The position numbers were made by a program, and so were the translations under genes. Positions 1 through 5,731 of a stretch of 6,876 bases of DNA are shown here, piece after piece. Numbering within the stretch: position 1 is the stretch's first letter; each line of letters opens with the position of its first letter. The notes beneath the pieces are model-generated. The model ran no database searches. It saw nothing but the letters and a program-made list of their open reading frames with translations, and was not told the origin of the DNA. The stretch covers positions 1 through 6,876 of the forward strand of contig JAJYOM010000082.1 of NCBI GenBank assembly GCA_021796175.1. The letters are read 5' to 3'. Source of the stretch: Thermoplasmata archaeon (GTDB lineage: Archaea > Thermoplasmatota > Thermoplasmata > Sysuiplasmatales > Sysuiplasmataceae).

Positions 1-494
1 AGCTGCCTGTACCTCATGAACGAGTAGCGTACTGAATATGCATTGAGCTCGACTTCCAGAAACCTCAATCGCTCGCGCATCTGACTGCTGGAATCGGCGA
101 GGACTCCGATGCAGATAGATGCAAAGTAAAGTCTTGTCCTGTCCCCGCGTATGTCCACTGCAAGCTGCCTCAGGTTATCAAGCTTCTGAGACTGTTCATC
201 GGAATGTTTTCCCGATTCCAGGCGATAAAGCACGTCGGATGACATGTTCAGAAGAATCCGTTCTATCATCGCCAACGAACTCTTCTTCGAAATCGGATGA
301 AACGAAATGGAAACGGCTGAATAGGGAAGTCGGAGCATCAGTGACGACAGCCAGCCCTCCGGCAGGCAGGAAGGCAGATTCGTTACCCTGAGGAACGAAA
401 CACGCCTGTTTCCTCCAATGATATGATCGGCCCTTACAAGCAGGGGCAGCCTGCAATGTTTTTCAGCATTCACTGCGATCCCGCCCCGAAACAT
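1..494 (-). CDS. VirB4-like conjugation/DNA-transfer ATPase, N-terminal part (runs off left edge)
   Basis: An open frame runs from ATG at 494 to the left edge, giving 164 codons with no stop. What is visible resembles the N-terminal domain that precedes the P-loop ATPase of VirB4/TrbE/TraC proteins. Near residues 32-69 there is a strand, then P-x-GW-L-S-x-L, then the hydrophobic VSISFHPIS. Next comes a long charged helix (about 70-118), then RTRLYFASICIGVLADS and a helix ending in YSFMRYRQ, matching the family pattern of a beta strand, a helix and an arginine-containing strand. The Walker motifs would lie outside the window. VirB4 enzymes sit at the cytoplasmic face and power substrate or pilin movement. 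The gene follows a PrgI/VirB3-like gene with a 25-bp overlap, which is the usual order. ATG 494 has AGGAG only 2 nt upstream, so in-frame GTG 473 is a real alternative start. The family call rests on pattern and context, not on the ATPase core. Confidence 0.72.
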   Translation of the reverse strand, partial: MFRGGIAVNAEKHCRLPLLVRADHIIGGNRRVSFLRVTNLPSCLPEGWLSSLMLRLPYSAVSISFHPISKKSSLAMIERILLNMSSDVLYRLESGKHSDEQSQKLDNLRQLAVDIRGDRTRLYFASICIGVLADSSSQMRERLRFLEVELNAYSVRYSFMRYRQ

Positions 495-1126
495 ATCTCC
501 TGGATCAGTGGATTGGAGTGGGCAATTTTAGATTGGGAAATGTCGACTGCATCCGAATCTCCGAAGTGTGGATCGCCACCAGATTCAGAGTTAAAGGTGA
601 CATAGAAGGAACGCGTATCGAATCTTCCATTGAAACAATCGGGCATGCAGGCGGACATATTGCCTGGCTCGACGAAGTGTTCAAACTGACACGGGACTGA
701 GATAAAATGGACACATCCTTCCGCCGCAGTGCATGAATCAATAAATGCAGCCAGCATCGATTCCTTTCCCGCGCTGAGTGCGCAGGTGTAATTTATACCG
801 TCAAGTTTGAAAACAAAGGGGGCATCATGTCCGGCTTCACCCTCCTTGCCCTTCACTGCCGGAGCAGAATACCTTCCAATTCTGAAGCTGAGGAAGGCAA
901 ACAGGAGATGGAGCGGTCTCCATCCACGTCTGTATCTTGTGGCAGAAATTGCACCTAGCAGTATTGCAAATGGCAGGTAAACTGCCGTCAGTGGGATAGA
1001 AATCCTTGAAAGCAGAAGCGCAGGGAGGAGATAAAAGGAAAACAGGACTGTTTCTGTGGCCGTGAAGGGTCCGAATATCAGCGGTTCGTAGTTCAGAGAA
1101 GGAGGTATATAGCACTCATTTTCCAT
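470..1126 (-). CDS. PrgI/VirB3-like membrane protein with extra C-terminal soluble domain
   Basis: This 218-residue protein has two parts. Residues 1-90 fit the PrgI/VirB3 family: a short polar N-terminus with IFGPFT at 17-22, two adjacent hydrophobic segments (about 27-40 and 43-62), then RRGWRPLHLLFAFLSFRIGRY. In this family that basic-aromatic segment follows the membrane pair and leads to the cytoplasm. VirB3 proteins anchor VirB4 to the inner membrane complex, and here the VirB4-like gene follows directly. Residues about 100-218 are an unrecognised soluble region with many cysteines (115, 132, 138, 146, 160, 164), absent from ordinary PrgI proteins of about 100 residues. The frame stays open upstream to 1255. 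I chose ATG 1126 because it overlaps the preceding stop by 11 bp and puts the family's N-terminus at the right place; the upstream extension would lie wholly inside the VirB6-like gene. Function is inferred from topology and neighbours. Confidence 0.7.
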   Translation of the reverse strand: MENECYIPPSLNYEPLIFGPFTATETVLFSFYLLPALLLSRISIPLTAVYLPFAILLGAISATRYRRGWRPLHLLFAFLSFRIGRYSAPAVKGKEGEAGHDAPFVFKLDGINYTCALSAGKESMLAAFIDSCTAAEGCVHFISVPCQFEHFVEPGNMSACMPDCFNGRFDTRSFYVTFNSESGGDPHFGDSDAVDISQSKIAHSNPLIQEICFGAGSQ

Positions 1127-2249
1127 TCTTTTTCGCCCCCACATATATCCTGTGATGTGAATTTGGCGGCATGCGCAGCCCTCCAGGCCTGCTCTCTCTG
1201 ATTGCACTCTTTCCTTTATCCGCGGCGTTAAAGCGAAATGCGGCAGTCGCAGCAACGCCGCCTGTGAGCTTCTCTGCTATCAGCCTGCTGTGGCGTTCGC
1301 CGGCCGAATAGTATCCAGCCTGCGGACTGTGGTAAAAGCGCCGGCTGCCAGTATTATCCGGAACCGATGTGCTGCCTGCGTTTCCGCGTCTCAGAAACGA
1401 GTTAACGGGCGTGGAGATAAAACCGGCAGCATAGGACGCCATTCCAAGGGAGGCAAAGGAGGCAGTTGCAAGCACAGGACCCAGCGCTGGAATTCCAGCG
1501 AACTGCATGATCCTGCTTCCGGTGGGTGATATGACGAAAGGAATGATAAGGGGAAGAAGATAAGTTCCTGCGATTACGAGCGATGGAACCTGCAGAGAAC
1601 TGAATGTGGAAAAAGAAGTTGCTATACCTATTTTCAGACCAACGGCCATAAAGAACGGCAGAAACACGACTTCGAAGAAAATGACTGCAATCTTTCTTGA
1701 GAAACTTCTGGCGAAGGGAAAGACATCGCACAGAATCACGAGTGGCAGGAGAGCGGATGTGAAGAATACGAGCAGCGTCCTGATTATGAGGACAAGATAA
1801 AGCAGAAGTGTAACGAGTCCTATCACTGCAATAGCACCTATGCTGTACCCACCGAGCTTCGCAGTTACCATTCCGGAGTACGAGGCGAGCTGTCCATACG
1901 GCAGCACAAAAGCGGTCATTGCGTCATTGACATCCAGCAGCAGTTGCGCAAAATACAGAGTGAATGGCATGAGTACCAGTGCTGCGATGAGGCGTGAGAG
2001 CGTATGAGAGGTGAAACGCCTGCCATGAAGTGGAATGCCAGTGAAAAGCGAATATGCGATAAGTATGACGGCGATTGACAGAAGCGATTCTGAAATGAAC
2101 AGCACCGCTTCCCACGCCTGAAGTACGCCGGTAGCAAACAGATTCGTGCTCACCGACATGGCAGGCACAATCGCCTTCAGTATGCCGATTAGCGCTCCTT
2201 TGAAAAGACTGTCAAAGGATTGTATTATTATGGTGTTGACTCCCGCCAT
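1116..2249 (-). CDS. Polytopic VirB6/TrbL/CedA-like channel protein
   Basis: This 377-residue protein is an integral membrane protein with six or seven predicted helices (about 46-69, 86-106, 134-157, 160-178, 188-210, 222-242 and perhaps 254-282). A polar, Ser/Gly/Arg-rich tail of about 95 residues follows, presumably cytoplasmic. The central piece, two consecutive helices with R157-TLLVFFTSALLPL followed by a proline-containing turn and basic residues, resembles the core of VirB6/TrbL proteins, which form the inner-membrane part of type IV secretion channels. CedA of the crenarchaeal DNA-import system has a similar layout. The start is well supported: GAGGTG lies 5 nt upstream of ATG 2249 and overlaps the stop of the preceding small gene. 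The 3' end overlaps the PrgI-like gene by 11 bp, so the two are probably translationally coupled. VirB6-type proteins diverge quickly, so the family call leans on topology plus the VirB2, VirB3 and VirB4-like neighbours. Confidence 0.66.
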   Translation of the reverse strand: MAGVNTIIIQSFDSLFKGALIGILKAIVPAMSVSTNLFATGVLQAWEAVLFISESLLSIAVILIAYSLFTGIPLHGRRFTSHTLSRLIAALVLMPFTLYFAQLLLDVNDAMTAFVLPYGQLASYSGMVTAKLGGYSIGAIAVIGLVTLLLYLVLIIRTLLVFFTSALLPLVILCDVFPFARSFSRKIAVIFFEVVFLPFFMAVGLKIGIATSFSTFSSLQVPSLVIAGTYLLPLIIPFVISPTGSRIMQFAGIPALGPVLATASFASLGMASYAAGFISTPVNSFLRRGNAGSTSVPDNTGSRRFYHSPQAGYYSAGERHSRLIAEKLTGGVAATAAFRFNAADKGKSAIRESRPGGLRMPPNSHHRIYVGAKKNGK

Positions 2250-2254
2250 TTCAG

Positions 2255-2260
2255 CACCTC
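2255..2260 (-). promoter_or_regulatory. Shine-Dalgarno site of the VirB6-like gene
   Basis: GAGGTG on the minus strand lies 5 nt before ATG 2249 and overlaps the TGA of the upstream 35-codon gene. It matches the archaeal 16S anti-Shine-Dalgarno (CACCTC) over six bases. It fixes the start of the channel gene and shows leadered, coupled translation within the operon. Confidence 0.7.
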
Positions 2261-2366
2261 AGGGAAGCAGCCTGTCTTCAAGGAAAACAGCGACCCTGTA
2301 GAGAAAAGCGGAAAGCAGACCGCCGACAAGCACAAGCGGAATCAGATCCTGCTGCAGTATTGCCAT
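2259..2366 (-). CDS. 35-residue single-helix membrane peptide in the pilus operon
   Basis: This tiny gene starts at ATG 2366, which shares one base with the TGA of the pilin-like gene, and ends 9 nt before the channel gene. GGTGGTG lies just upstream of the ATG, good for coupled re-initiation. The product starts MAILQQ, has one hydrophobic helix (about residues 8-22), and ends in an Arg/Asp/Glu-containing tail, FLEDRLLP. I do not recognise a family. Its place between pilin-like and VirB6-like genes suggests a small accessory subunit of the membrane complex; small one- or two-helix proteins accompany CedA in crenarchaea, but homology to those is not shown. The frame remains open upstream to 2498, but that extension is polar, lies fully inside the pilin gene, and lacks a supported start, so I discount it. 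Confidence 0.55.
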   Translation of the reverse strand: MAILQQDLIPLVLVGGLLSAFLYRVAVFLEDRLLP

Positions 2367-2716
2367 CACACCACCAGCGACTGTGCGAGCTGAACCAGGA
2401 AGGATGATATGAACAGAAGGAATATGCCGAAAGTGACGTCCATGAAATACTTTCGTGCCTTGGTTCTCTGCTCCGGATTGCCGGTGCTTGTCATCCACAT
2501 GTACGCAGTTAGTATGTACCCTATTGCGGCGATGACAGAGCCCATAGCTATCAGCAGGTTCTTCACATTGTCAAGCGTCGATACCAGTTCCTGCTGAGGT
2601 GAAGTTGCAGCCGCCGCAAATCCCATTGCTGACATGAGAATGTTCAGACAAATGCTCAGCACTCCATATCCTATTACTTCCCACTTCCTTATCCCGCGTA
2701 TATCCTTTTCAGACAA
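2366..2716 (-). CDS. VirB2/TrbC-like pilin precursor
   Basis: With the chosen start this is a 116-residue precursor. An N-terminus with basic residues (SEKDIRGIRKWE) leads to a hydrophobic helix ending in GFAAAATS, which looks like a signal peptide cleaved at an Ala-x-Ala site. The mature part would have about 78 residues: a first membrane helix, the loop TSTGNPEQRTKARK, and a second helix ending SSFLVQLAQSLVV. The two-helix layout with a positively charged loop of the type T-S-x-GNPE-x-x-x-KA-+K is the hallmark of VirB2/TrbC pilins, which polymerise into the conjugation or DNA-import filament. Being first in an operon with VirB6, VirB3 and VirB4-like genes fits. TTG 2716 was chosen because GGTGAT sits just upstream and the protein then begins right before the signal peptide. 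GTG 2764 and TTG 2779 are in-frame alternatives that would add a Pro/Gly-rich leader. A stop at 2810-2812 limits the frame. Confidence 0.7.
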   Translation of the reverse strand: MSEKDIRGIRKWEVIGYGVLSICLNILMSAMGFAAAATSPQQELVSTLDNVKNLLIAMGSVIAAIGYILTAYMWMTSTGNPEQRTKARKYFMDVTFGIFLLFISSFLVQLAQSLVV

Positions 2717-2793
2717 TCCATCACCAGACGGTGCTGCTGGAATGTTCGGTGGTCCCGAACACACAGCACCGGGTAACAAACTTGGCGTATCGG

Positions 2794-2801
2794 TTAAAAA
2801 G
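2794..2801 (-). promoter_or_regulatory. TATA-like box of the leftward pilus operon
   Basis: CTTTTTAA on the minus strand is the best archaeal TATA-box candidate upstream of the pilin gene. Transcription would start about 25 bases further on, near 2771. That leaves a leader of roughly 55 nt to TTG 2716, or only a few bases to GTG 2764. The palindromic element at 2807-2838 lies directly upstream, over the expected TFB recognition element. Confidence 0.42.
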
Positions 2802-2806
2802 CCTGA

Positions 2807-2838
2807 CTGTTACATGTAACAGGTTAACAGCCTGTTAC
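2807..2838. promoter_or_regulatory. Operator-like double palindrome between divergent genes
   Basis: CTGTTACATGTAACAG (2807-2822) is a perfect 16-bp palindrome. It is followed directly by a second inverted repeat (2825-2837) with arms TAACAG and CTGTTA around one C, so four copies of a CTGTTAC-type half-site lie in 32 bp. The element sits between the TATA-like boxes of the leftward pilus operon and the rightward GNAT gene, so one dimeric regulator could control both. No regulator gene is visible in the window. Confidence 0.55.
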
Positions 2839-2851
2839 GCTTCACAAAATG

Positions 2852-2856
2852 TTTAA
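2852..2856 (+). promoter_or_regulatory. TATA-like box of the GNAT gene
   Basis: TTTAA within ATGTTTAACAC lies about 30 nt before ATG 2885, which would put the transcription start within a few bases of that ATG. This fits a leaderless mRNA. It also argues against ATG 2849, which would lie upstream of the RNA start. Confidence 0.38.
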
Positions 2857-2884
2857 CACAGATTGGACCTTTAGGCTGCGAATC

Positions 2885-3718
2885 ATGGCTATTGAGTTCA
2901 GGAAACTGGACAGAACAGATCTGGAATTTGCTCTTTCAATAACAAACAGCGAGCGCTGGTATCTCACAGAGTATGATCTTTTATACTACCTGGGTCCCAA
3001 CGGAACAGGAATCATTGCATTGGATGATGGTGAAAGGATCGGTATGGCAACTGCAGCCCTATACGGAAATGTAGCCTGGATAGGAAATGTCATAGTGGAA
3101 GAGAAGAAGAGACAGGCTGGCACTGGAAAGGTGTTGATGCAAGAGCTTATTTCAAGACTGGATAGGGCAGGCACTGAGACTTTTCTGCTCTATGCATATG
3201 ACAGGAGCAGGTCACTGTATGAGAGGCTTGGCTTTACATTTGACTGCACTGTCTGGGATGTGACAGTGCCCAGGCAGGCGTGGGAACATGCAGTACCGGT
3301 CTATTCAGGGCTGAGTGAAGAGGTTCTGCGGTTTGACAATATGTTCGTCCGCCAGTCACGGGCAGCGATGCTCAGGCACATCCTGGGAAGAGAGGGTTGC
3401 AAGGCATTCTACAGCATGTCACCCTCCGGCAGTGTCAGCGGATACCTCTTGTGCAGCCCTGGTGGCATCGATTACGGCTCAGAGGTAGCGCCCTTCATAG
3501 CTGAAAAGGCAGACATTAGCAGCATGCTCCACGCACTCAGAGACATGCAGGGGCCACTGCACCTCTATGTACCTGAAGAGAATCTGGCACAGCTTGACTC
3601 AGCAGGCGCGGCCTACACCAGAACTAGGAGGGTACACAGGGGATATATGGGAAGCAGTTCAGGTGTCCCGGTCATTAATGGGAGAGTGCTCTCAGTGGGT
3701 CTTCTCGAATCCGGGTAG
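2885..3718 (+). CDS. Two-domain GNAT-family N-acetyltransferase
   Basis: This 277-residue protein begins MAIEFRKLDRTDLE, a normal first strand of the acetyl-CoA-dependent GNAT fold. The acetyl-CoA binding motif is clear at about 66-90: a strand (WIGNVIVEE) followed by RQAGTGKVLMQEL, which fits the R/Q-x-x-G-x-G pyrophosphate loop. SLYERLGF (110-117) is the usual tyrosine-containing end of the domain. Residues about 145-255 form a second domain resembling the Acetyltransf_18 region found after many such GNATs (RFDNMFVRQSR, a GYLL strand, LHLYVPEEN, and a final Y/T-rich strand). The substrate cannot be deduced. ATG 2849 is in frame but would add 12 residues unlike the family, and the TATA-like box at 2852 favours 2885. 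There is no Shine-Dalgarno site, consistent with leaderless translation. It is transcribed away from the pilus operon from a shared upstream region. Confidence 0.85.
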   Translation: MAIEFRKLDRTDLEFALSITNSERWYLTEYDLLYYLGPNGTGIIALDDGERIGMATAALYGNVAWIGNVIVEEKKRQAGTGKVLMQELISRLDRAGTETFLLYAYDRSRSLYERLGFTFDCTVWDVTVPRQAWEHAVPVYSGLSEEVLRFDNMFVRQSRAAMLRHILGREGCKAFYSMSPSGSVSGYLLCSPGGIDYGSEVAPFIAEKADISSMLHALRDMQGPLHLYVPEENLAQLDSAGAAYTRTRRVHRGYMGSSSGVPVINGRVLSVGLLESG

Positions 3719-3737
3719 CCAGCCGTTAATTGTGCAA

Positions 3738-3752
3738 CCGGACGCCGTCCGG
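3738..3752 (+). terminator. GC-rich stem-loop after the GNAT gene
   Basis: CCGGAC, GCC, GTCCGG forms a perfect 6-bp stem with a 3-nt loop, 19 nt after the GNAT stop. There is no following T-run, so it may be a 3'-end stabiliser or chance structure rather than a terminator. Confidence 0.28.
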
Positions 3753-3813
3753 GAAAGTTATATGAGAATCCAATGCAAAATTCAGCAGCAGGACATCCGT
3801 CGTCCTGGATCAG

Positions 3814-3824
3814 AAATATTAATA
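3814..3824 (+). promoter_or_regulatory. TATA-like box before cysS
   Basis: AAATATTAATA is the most A/T-rich stretch upstream of the synthetase gene. The expected transcription start, near 3845, falls about 15 nt before GTG 3860 and after the two upstream in-frame ATGs (3773 and 3830), supporting the downstream start. A weaker candidate, GTTATATGAG, lies near 3757-3766. Confidence 0.4.
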
Positions 3825-3859
3825 GGCTGATGCAATTGGCACAACTGGGCCTGGTTACG

Positions 3860-5074
3860 GTGACCGTCAGGATATACAACACACTAACACAGACTAAGGA
3901 TGCCATAAGGGGAAGGGGACTGGATCCCAGGCATCTCAATGTTTATATTTGCGGCCCGACAGTTTATGACTCGCCCCATTTGGGCCATGCCAGAAGCTAC
4001 ATCTTCTTCGACACGCTCAGAAGGGTCCTGCTGCTTGACGGCTACTCGCTGAACTACATACAGAATTTCTCGGATGTGGATGAAAAAATAGATCTGAGGG
4101 CCACACTGGAAGGCGTTGTGCCGTCAGTCATATCTGAAAGATACAAGGAGGAATTTCTGCGTGATATGGACCGTCTGAACGTCATTCGATACGATGTCTA
4201 CACCAATGCCTCCCACATAAAGGAGTTCATGCACAGGGTAACGCGCATCCTGATGGAGGAAGGCAAGTGCTACAGGGGGGGAGACAACGTTTACTTCGAT
4301 ACGGCCTCAGGGGGTGGCTTCGGAAGCCTGCTGCATGACAAGCTGGACAATCTTATTTCCGGCAGTGAAGCTGACGGCTACACATTCCAGAAGAGGGACA
4401 AGCACGATTTCGTTATATGGCTCGGCGATTTCAAACCTGATTCGTTTCGCGATTCGGAAGGCAGACCTTCATGGAATCTTGAATGCTTCTGCATAGTCCA
4501 CAGGCAGGTAGGTTGCGAACTCGACATACAGGGAGGAGGTTTGGATCTTGTATTTCCACACCACGAGGTTGCATCCGTTCTGTCAAAATCCTACTGCAAT
4601 GTCGAGTTTGCCAATTACTACATACACAATGCGTTCGTCACCATAAAGAGCGATAAGATGTCAAAGTCACTCCAGAACTATGTCGGTACCAGAGAACTGC
4701 TGCAGGAACACGGTGCCGACGCAATCAGGCTGTACCTGCTTTCCAGGCACTTCAGGGAGAATATAGAGTACGATCCAGTTGAATTGTCTAAATGGACAGA
4801 AGCCGCACGCATGCTCAGAGGGAAACTGGAAGAGGCAGGCGCTCTCTCCGGCACCGGGGAGGTAAAGACCGGTTCTGCCGGCGGCCTTACGCCTGCGGCT
4901 GAAAAGTTCATGGAAATGCTGAGGGATGACCTGCATACTGAAAGGGCAATTGACTTCCTGGTTGAGAAGGCGGGAGAGAGGGGCGAAAAAGCGCTGTCGG
5001 TTGATGACATGAAATACATGTCCGCCGCTCTTGGCCTGTCAGGTTTCAGGCCCGTCAGGGAATCTCAGAACTGA
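3860..5074 (+). CDS. cysS: Cysteinyl-tRNA synthetase, divergent and lacking the C-terminal domain
   Basis: This class I synthetase (404 residues from this start) activates cysteine with ATP and charges tRNA-Cys. Visible motifs are RIYNTLT at the N-terminus, CGPTVYD (Cys31, zinc ligand), HLGH (40-43, the HIGH motif), FSDVDEKI (70-77), PSWNLEC (Trp205, Cys209), GGGLDLVFPHHE (225-236), KMSKS (266-270) and GADAIRLYLL. Of the zinc ligands known from E. coli (Cys28, Cys209, His234, Glu238), the first three are present, but the fourth position is Ala238. Positions 206 and 224, both His in E. coli, are Asn and Gln. The protein ends where the E. coli anticodon-binding domain starts, about 57 residues short. 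GTG 3860 was chosen because homologues begin just before IYNTLT and a TATA-like box lies at 3814. ATG 3773 and 3830 are in-frame alternatives that add sequence unlike the family. A CysRS paralogue with another ligase role is possible. Confidence 0.88.
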   Translation: MTVRIYNTLTQTKDAIRGRGLDPRHLNVYICGPTVYDSPHLGHARSYIFFDTLRRVLLLDGYSLNYIQNFSDVDEKIDLRATLEGVVPSVISERYKEEFLRDMDRLNVIRYDVYTNASHIKEFMHRVTRILMEEGKCYRGGDNVYFDTASGGGFGSLLHDKLDNLISGSEADGYTFQKRDKHDFVIWLGDFKPDSFRDSEGRPSWNLECFCIVHRQVGCELDIQGGGLDLVFPHHEVASVLSKSYCNVEFANYYIHNAFVTIKSDKMSKSLQNYVGTRELLQEHGADAIRLYLLSRHFRENIEYDPVELSKWTEAARMLRGKLEEAGALSGTGEVKTGSAGGLTPAAEKFMEMLRDDLHTERAIDFLVEKAGERGEKALSVDDMKYMSAALGLSGFRPVRESQN

Positions 5075-5670
5075 TCCTCTTCATCCACAATTGTGTTTGC
5101 ACTGCATGTCCGTTCGATCATTGCAATCTCCCGCTGTGACAGGGCCACAGGATCCACCGAAATAAAGACGTGGGAGGAAGTGTTCAGCGCAATGTCGCAT
5201 AGCTGGTTGAGCGCCTTCAGGACTGAGCTGAAATCATTCTCAAGTATTAAGTATTCTATACCTTCAATGAGTATCACCAGTCTTCTGCCAGACTCAACCT
5301 GTGACCTGACTATTGACAGTATTCGGCTGAGAGAAGCAGGGGCAATCCGCCTGTCCCCTACAAGGTTGGTAAGCCAGTAATGTTCTGTTGATCCGAACGA
5401 GATTGGCGTATTCAGCTTTTCAGGGAACGTCCTTGTTATGCAGAGTAGTCTGGCATCCTGGGCAGCCTCCGGTTCGAGTGCAGCAACGGCTTCCTCCAGC
5501 CTCCTGCTCTTTATGAGGAAGACTTCTCCTGCGGTATCCCTTATCCTGTCGAAATTACCCGCGTTCCGTCCAATGGCTATTGATACCATCCCTGCTGCCT
5601 TCCGGCCATTCAATACAGCCTCGACTGTTAGAGTGTCCCGTCTGCTTGACTGCTTTTGCCATATAAGCAT
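5065..5670 (-). CDS. DUF835 domain protein
   Basis: This 201-residue protein has no signal peptide or membrane helix. Residues about 73-190 match the DUF835 family, common in Thermoplasmatota and other euryarchaea and often found with signalling domains. The recognisable parts are ARLLCITRTFPEKL (73-86), HYWLTNLVGDRRIAPASL (97-114), RRLVILIEGIEYLILENDF (129-147) with the family's GxEYL core, SSVLKAL, and HVFISVDPVALSQREIAMIER (167-187). The fold is thought to be P-loop-like but without the P-loop. The first 70 residues contain a second short alpha/beta unit that I do not recognise. Function is unknown. The 3' end overlaps the end of cysS by 10 bp, tail to tail, and the start lies 61 bp after enolase on the same strand. 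A/T-rich sequence at 5681-5699 could hold its own promoter. ATG 5670 is the first start; Met28 is an alternative. Confidence 0.82.
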   Translation of the reverse strand: MLIWQKQSSRRDTLTVEAVLNGRKAAGMVSIAIGRNAGNFDRIRDTAGEVFLIKSRRLEEAVAALEPEAAQDARLLCITRTFPEKLNTPISFGSTEHYWLTNLVGDRRIAPASLSRILSIVRSQVESGRRLVILIEGIEYLILENDFSSVLKALNQLCDIALNTSSHVFISVDPVALSQREIAMIERTCSANTIVDEEDQF

Positions 5671-5703
5671 TATTCAGAACGATTATACAAATTGATAATG
5701 AGC

Positions 5704-5718
5704 GTCTGCACGACAGAC
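5704..5718 (-). other. Small inverted repeat between enolase and the DUF835 gene
   Basis: GTCTG and CAGAC form a 5-bp stem around a 5-nt loop, 14 nt after the enolase stop. It is short, lacks a T-run, and could be chance. If real it would mark the 3' end of the enolase message. Confidence 0.15.
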
Positions 5719-5731
5719 AATATCGCCAGGG

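Noticed and set aside
119..391. 90-codon plus-strand frame
   Set aside because: It lies antisense to the VirB4-like gene, has a Ser/Pro-rich composition without family pattern, and no promoter or ribosome site.
196..456. 86-codon minus-strand frame opening with TTG
   Set aside because: It overlaps the VirB4-like frame in another phase; the VirB4-like frame has recognisable family pattern, a better start and correct operon position.
1127..1255. Upstream extension of the PrgI-like gene to 1255
   Set aside because: It lies fully inside the VirB6-like gene, has no family resemblance, and would displace the N-terminus typical of PrgI proteins.
2367..2498. Upstream extension of the 35-codon gene
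   Set aside because: It is polar, histidine-rich sequence within the pilin gene, the shadow of another frame; ATG 2366 with its overlap of the pilin stop is the better start.
2849..2884. Earlier ATG for the GNAT gene
   Set aside because: The 12 added residues do not fit the GNAT N-terminus, and the TATA-like box would lie inside them.
3613..3939. 108-codon minus-strand frame across the GNAT-cysS gap
   Set aside because: It is antisense to two plus-strand genes, with no recognisable domain and no promoter.
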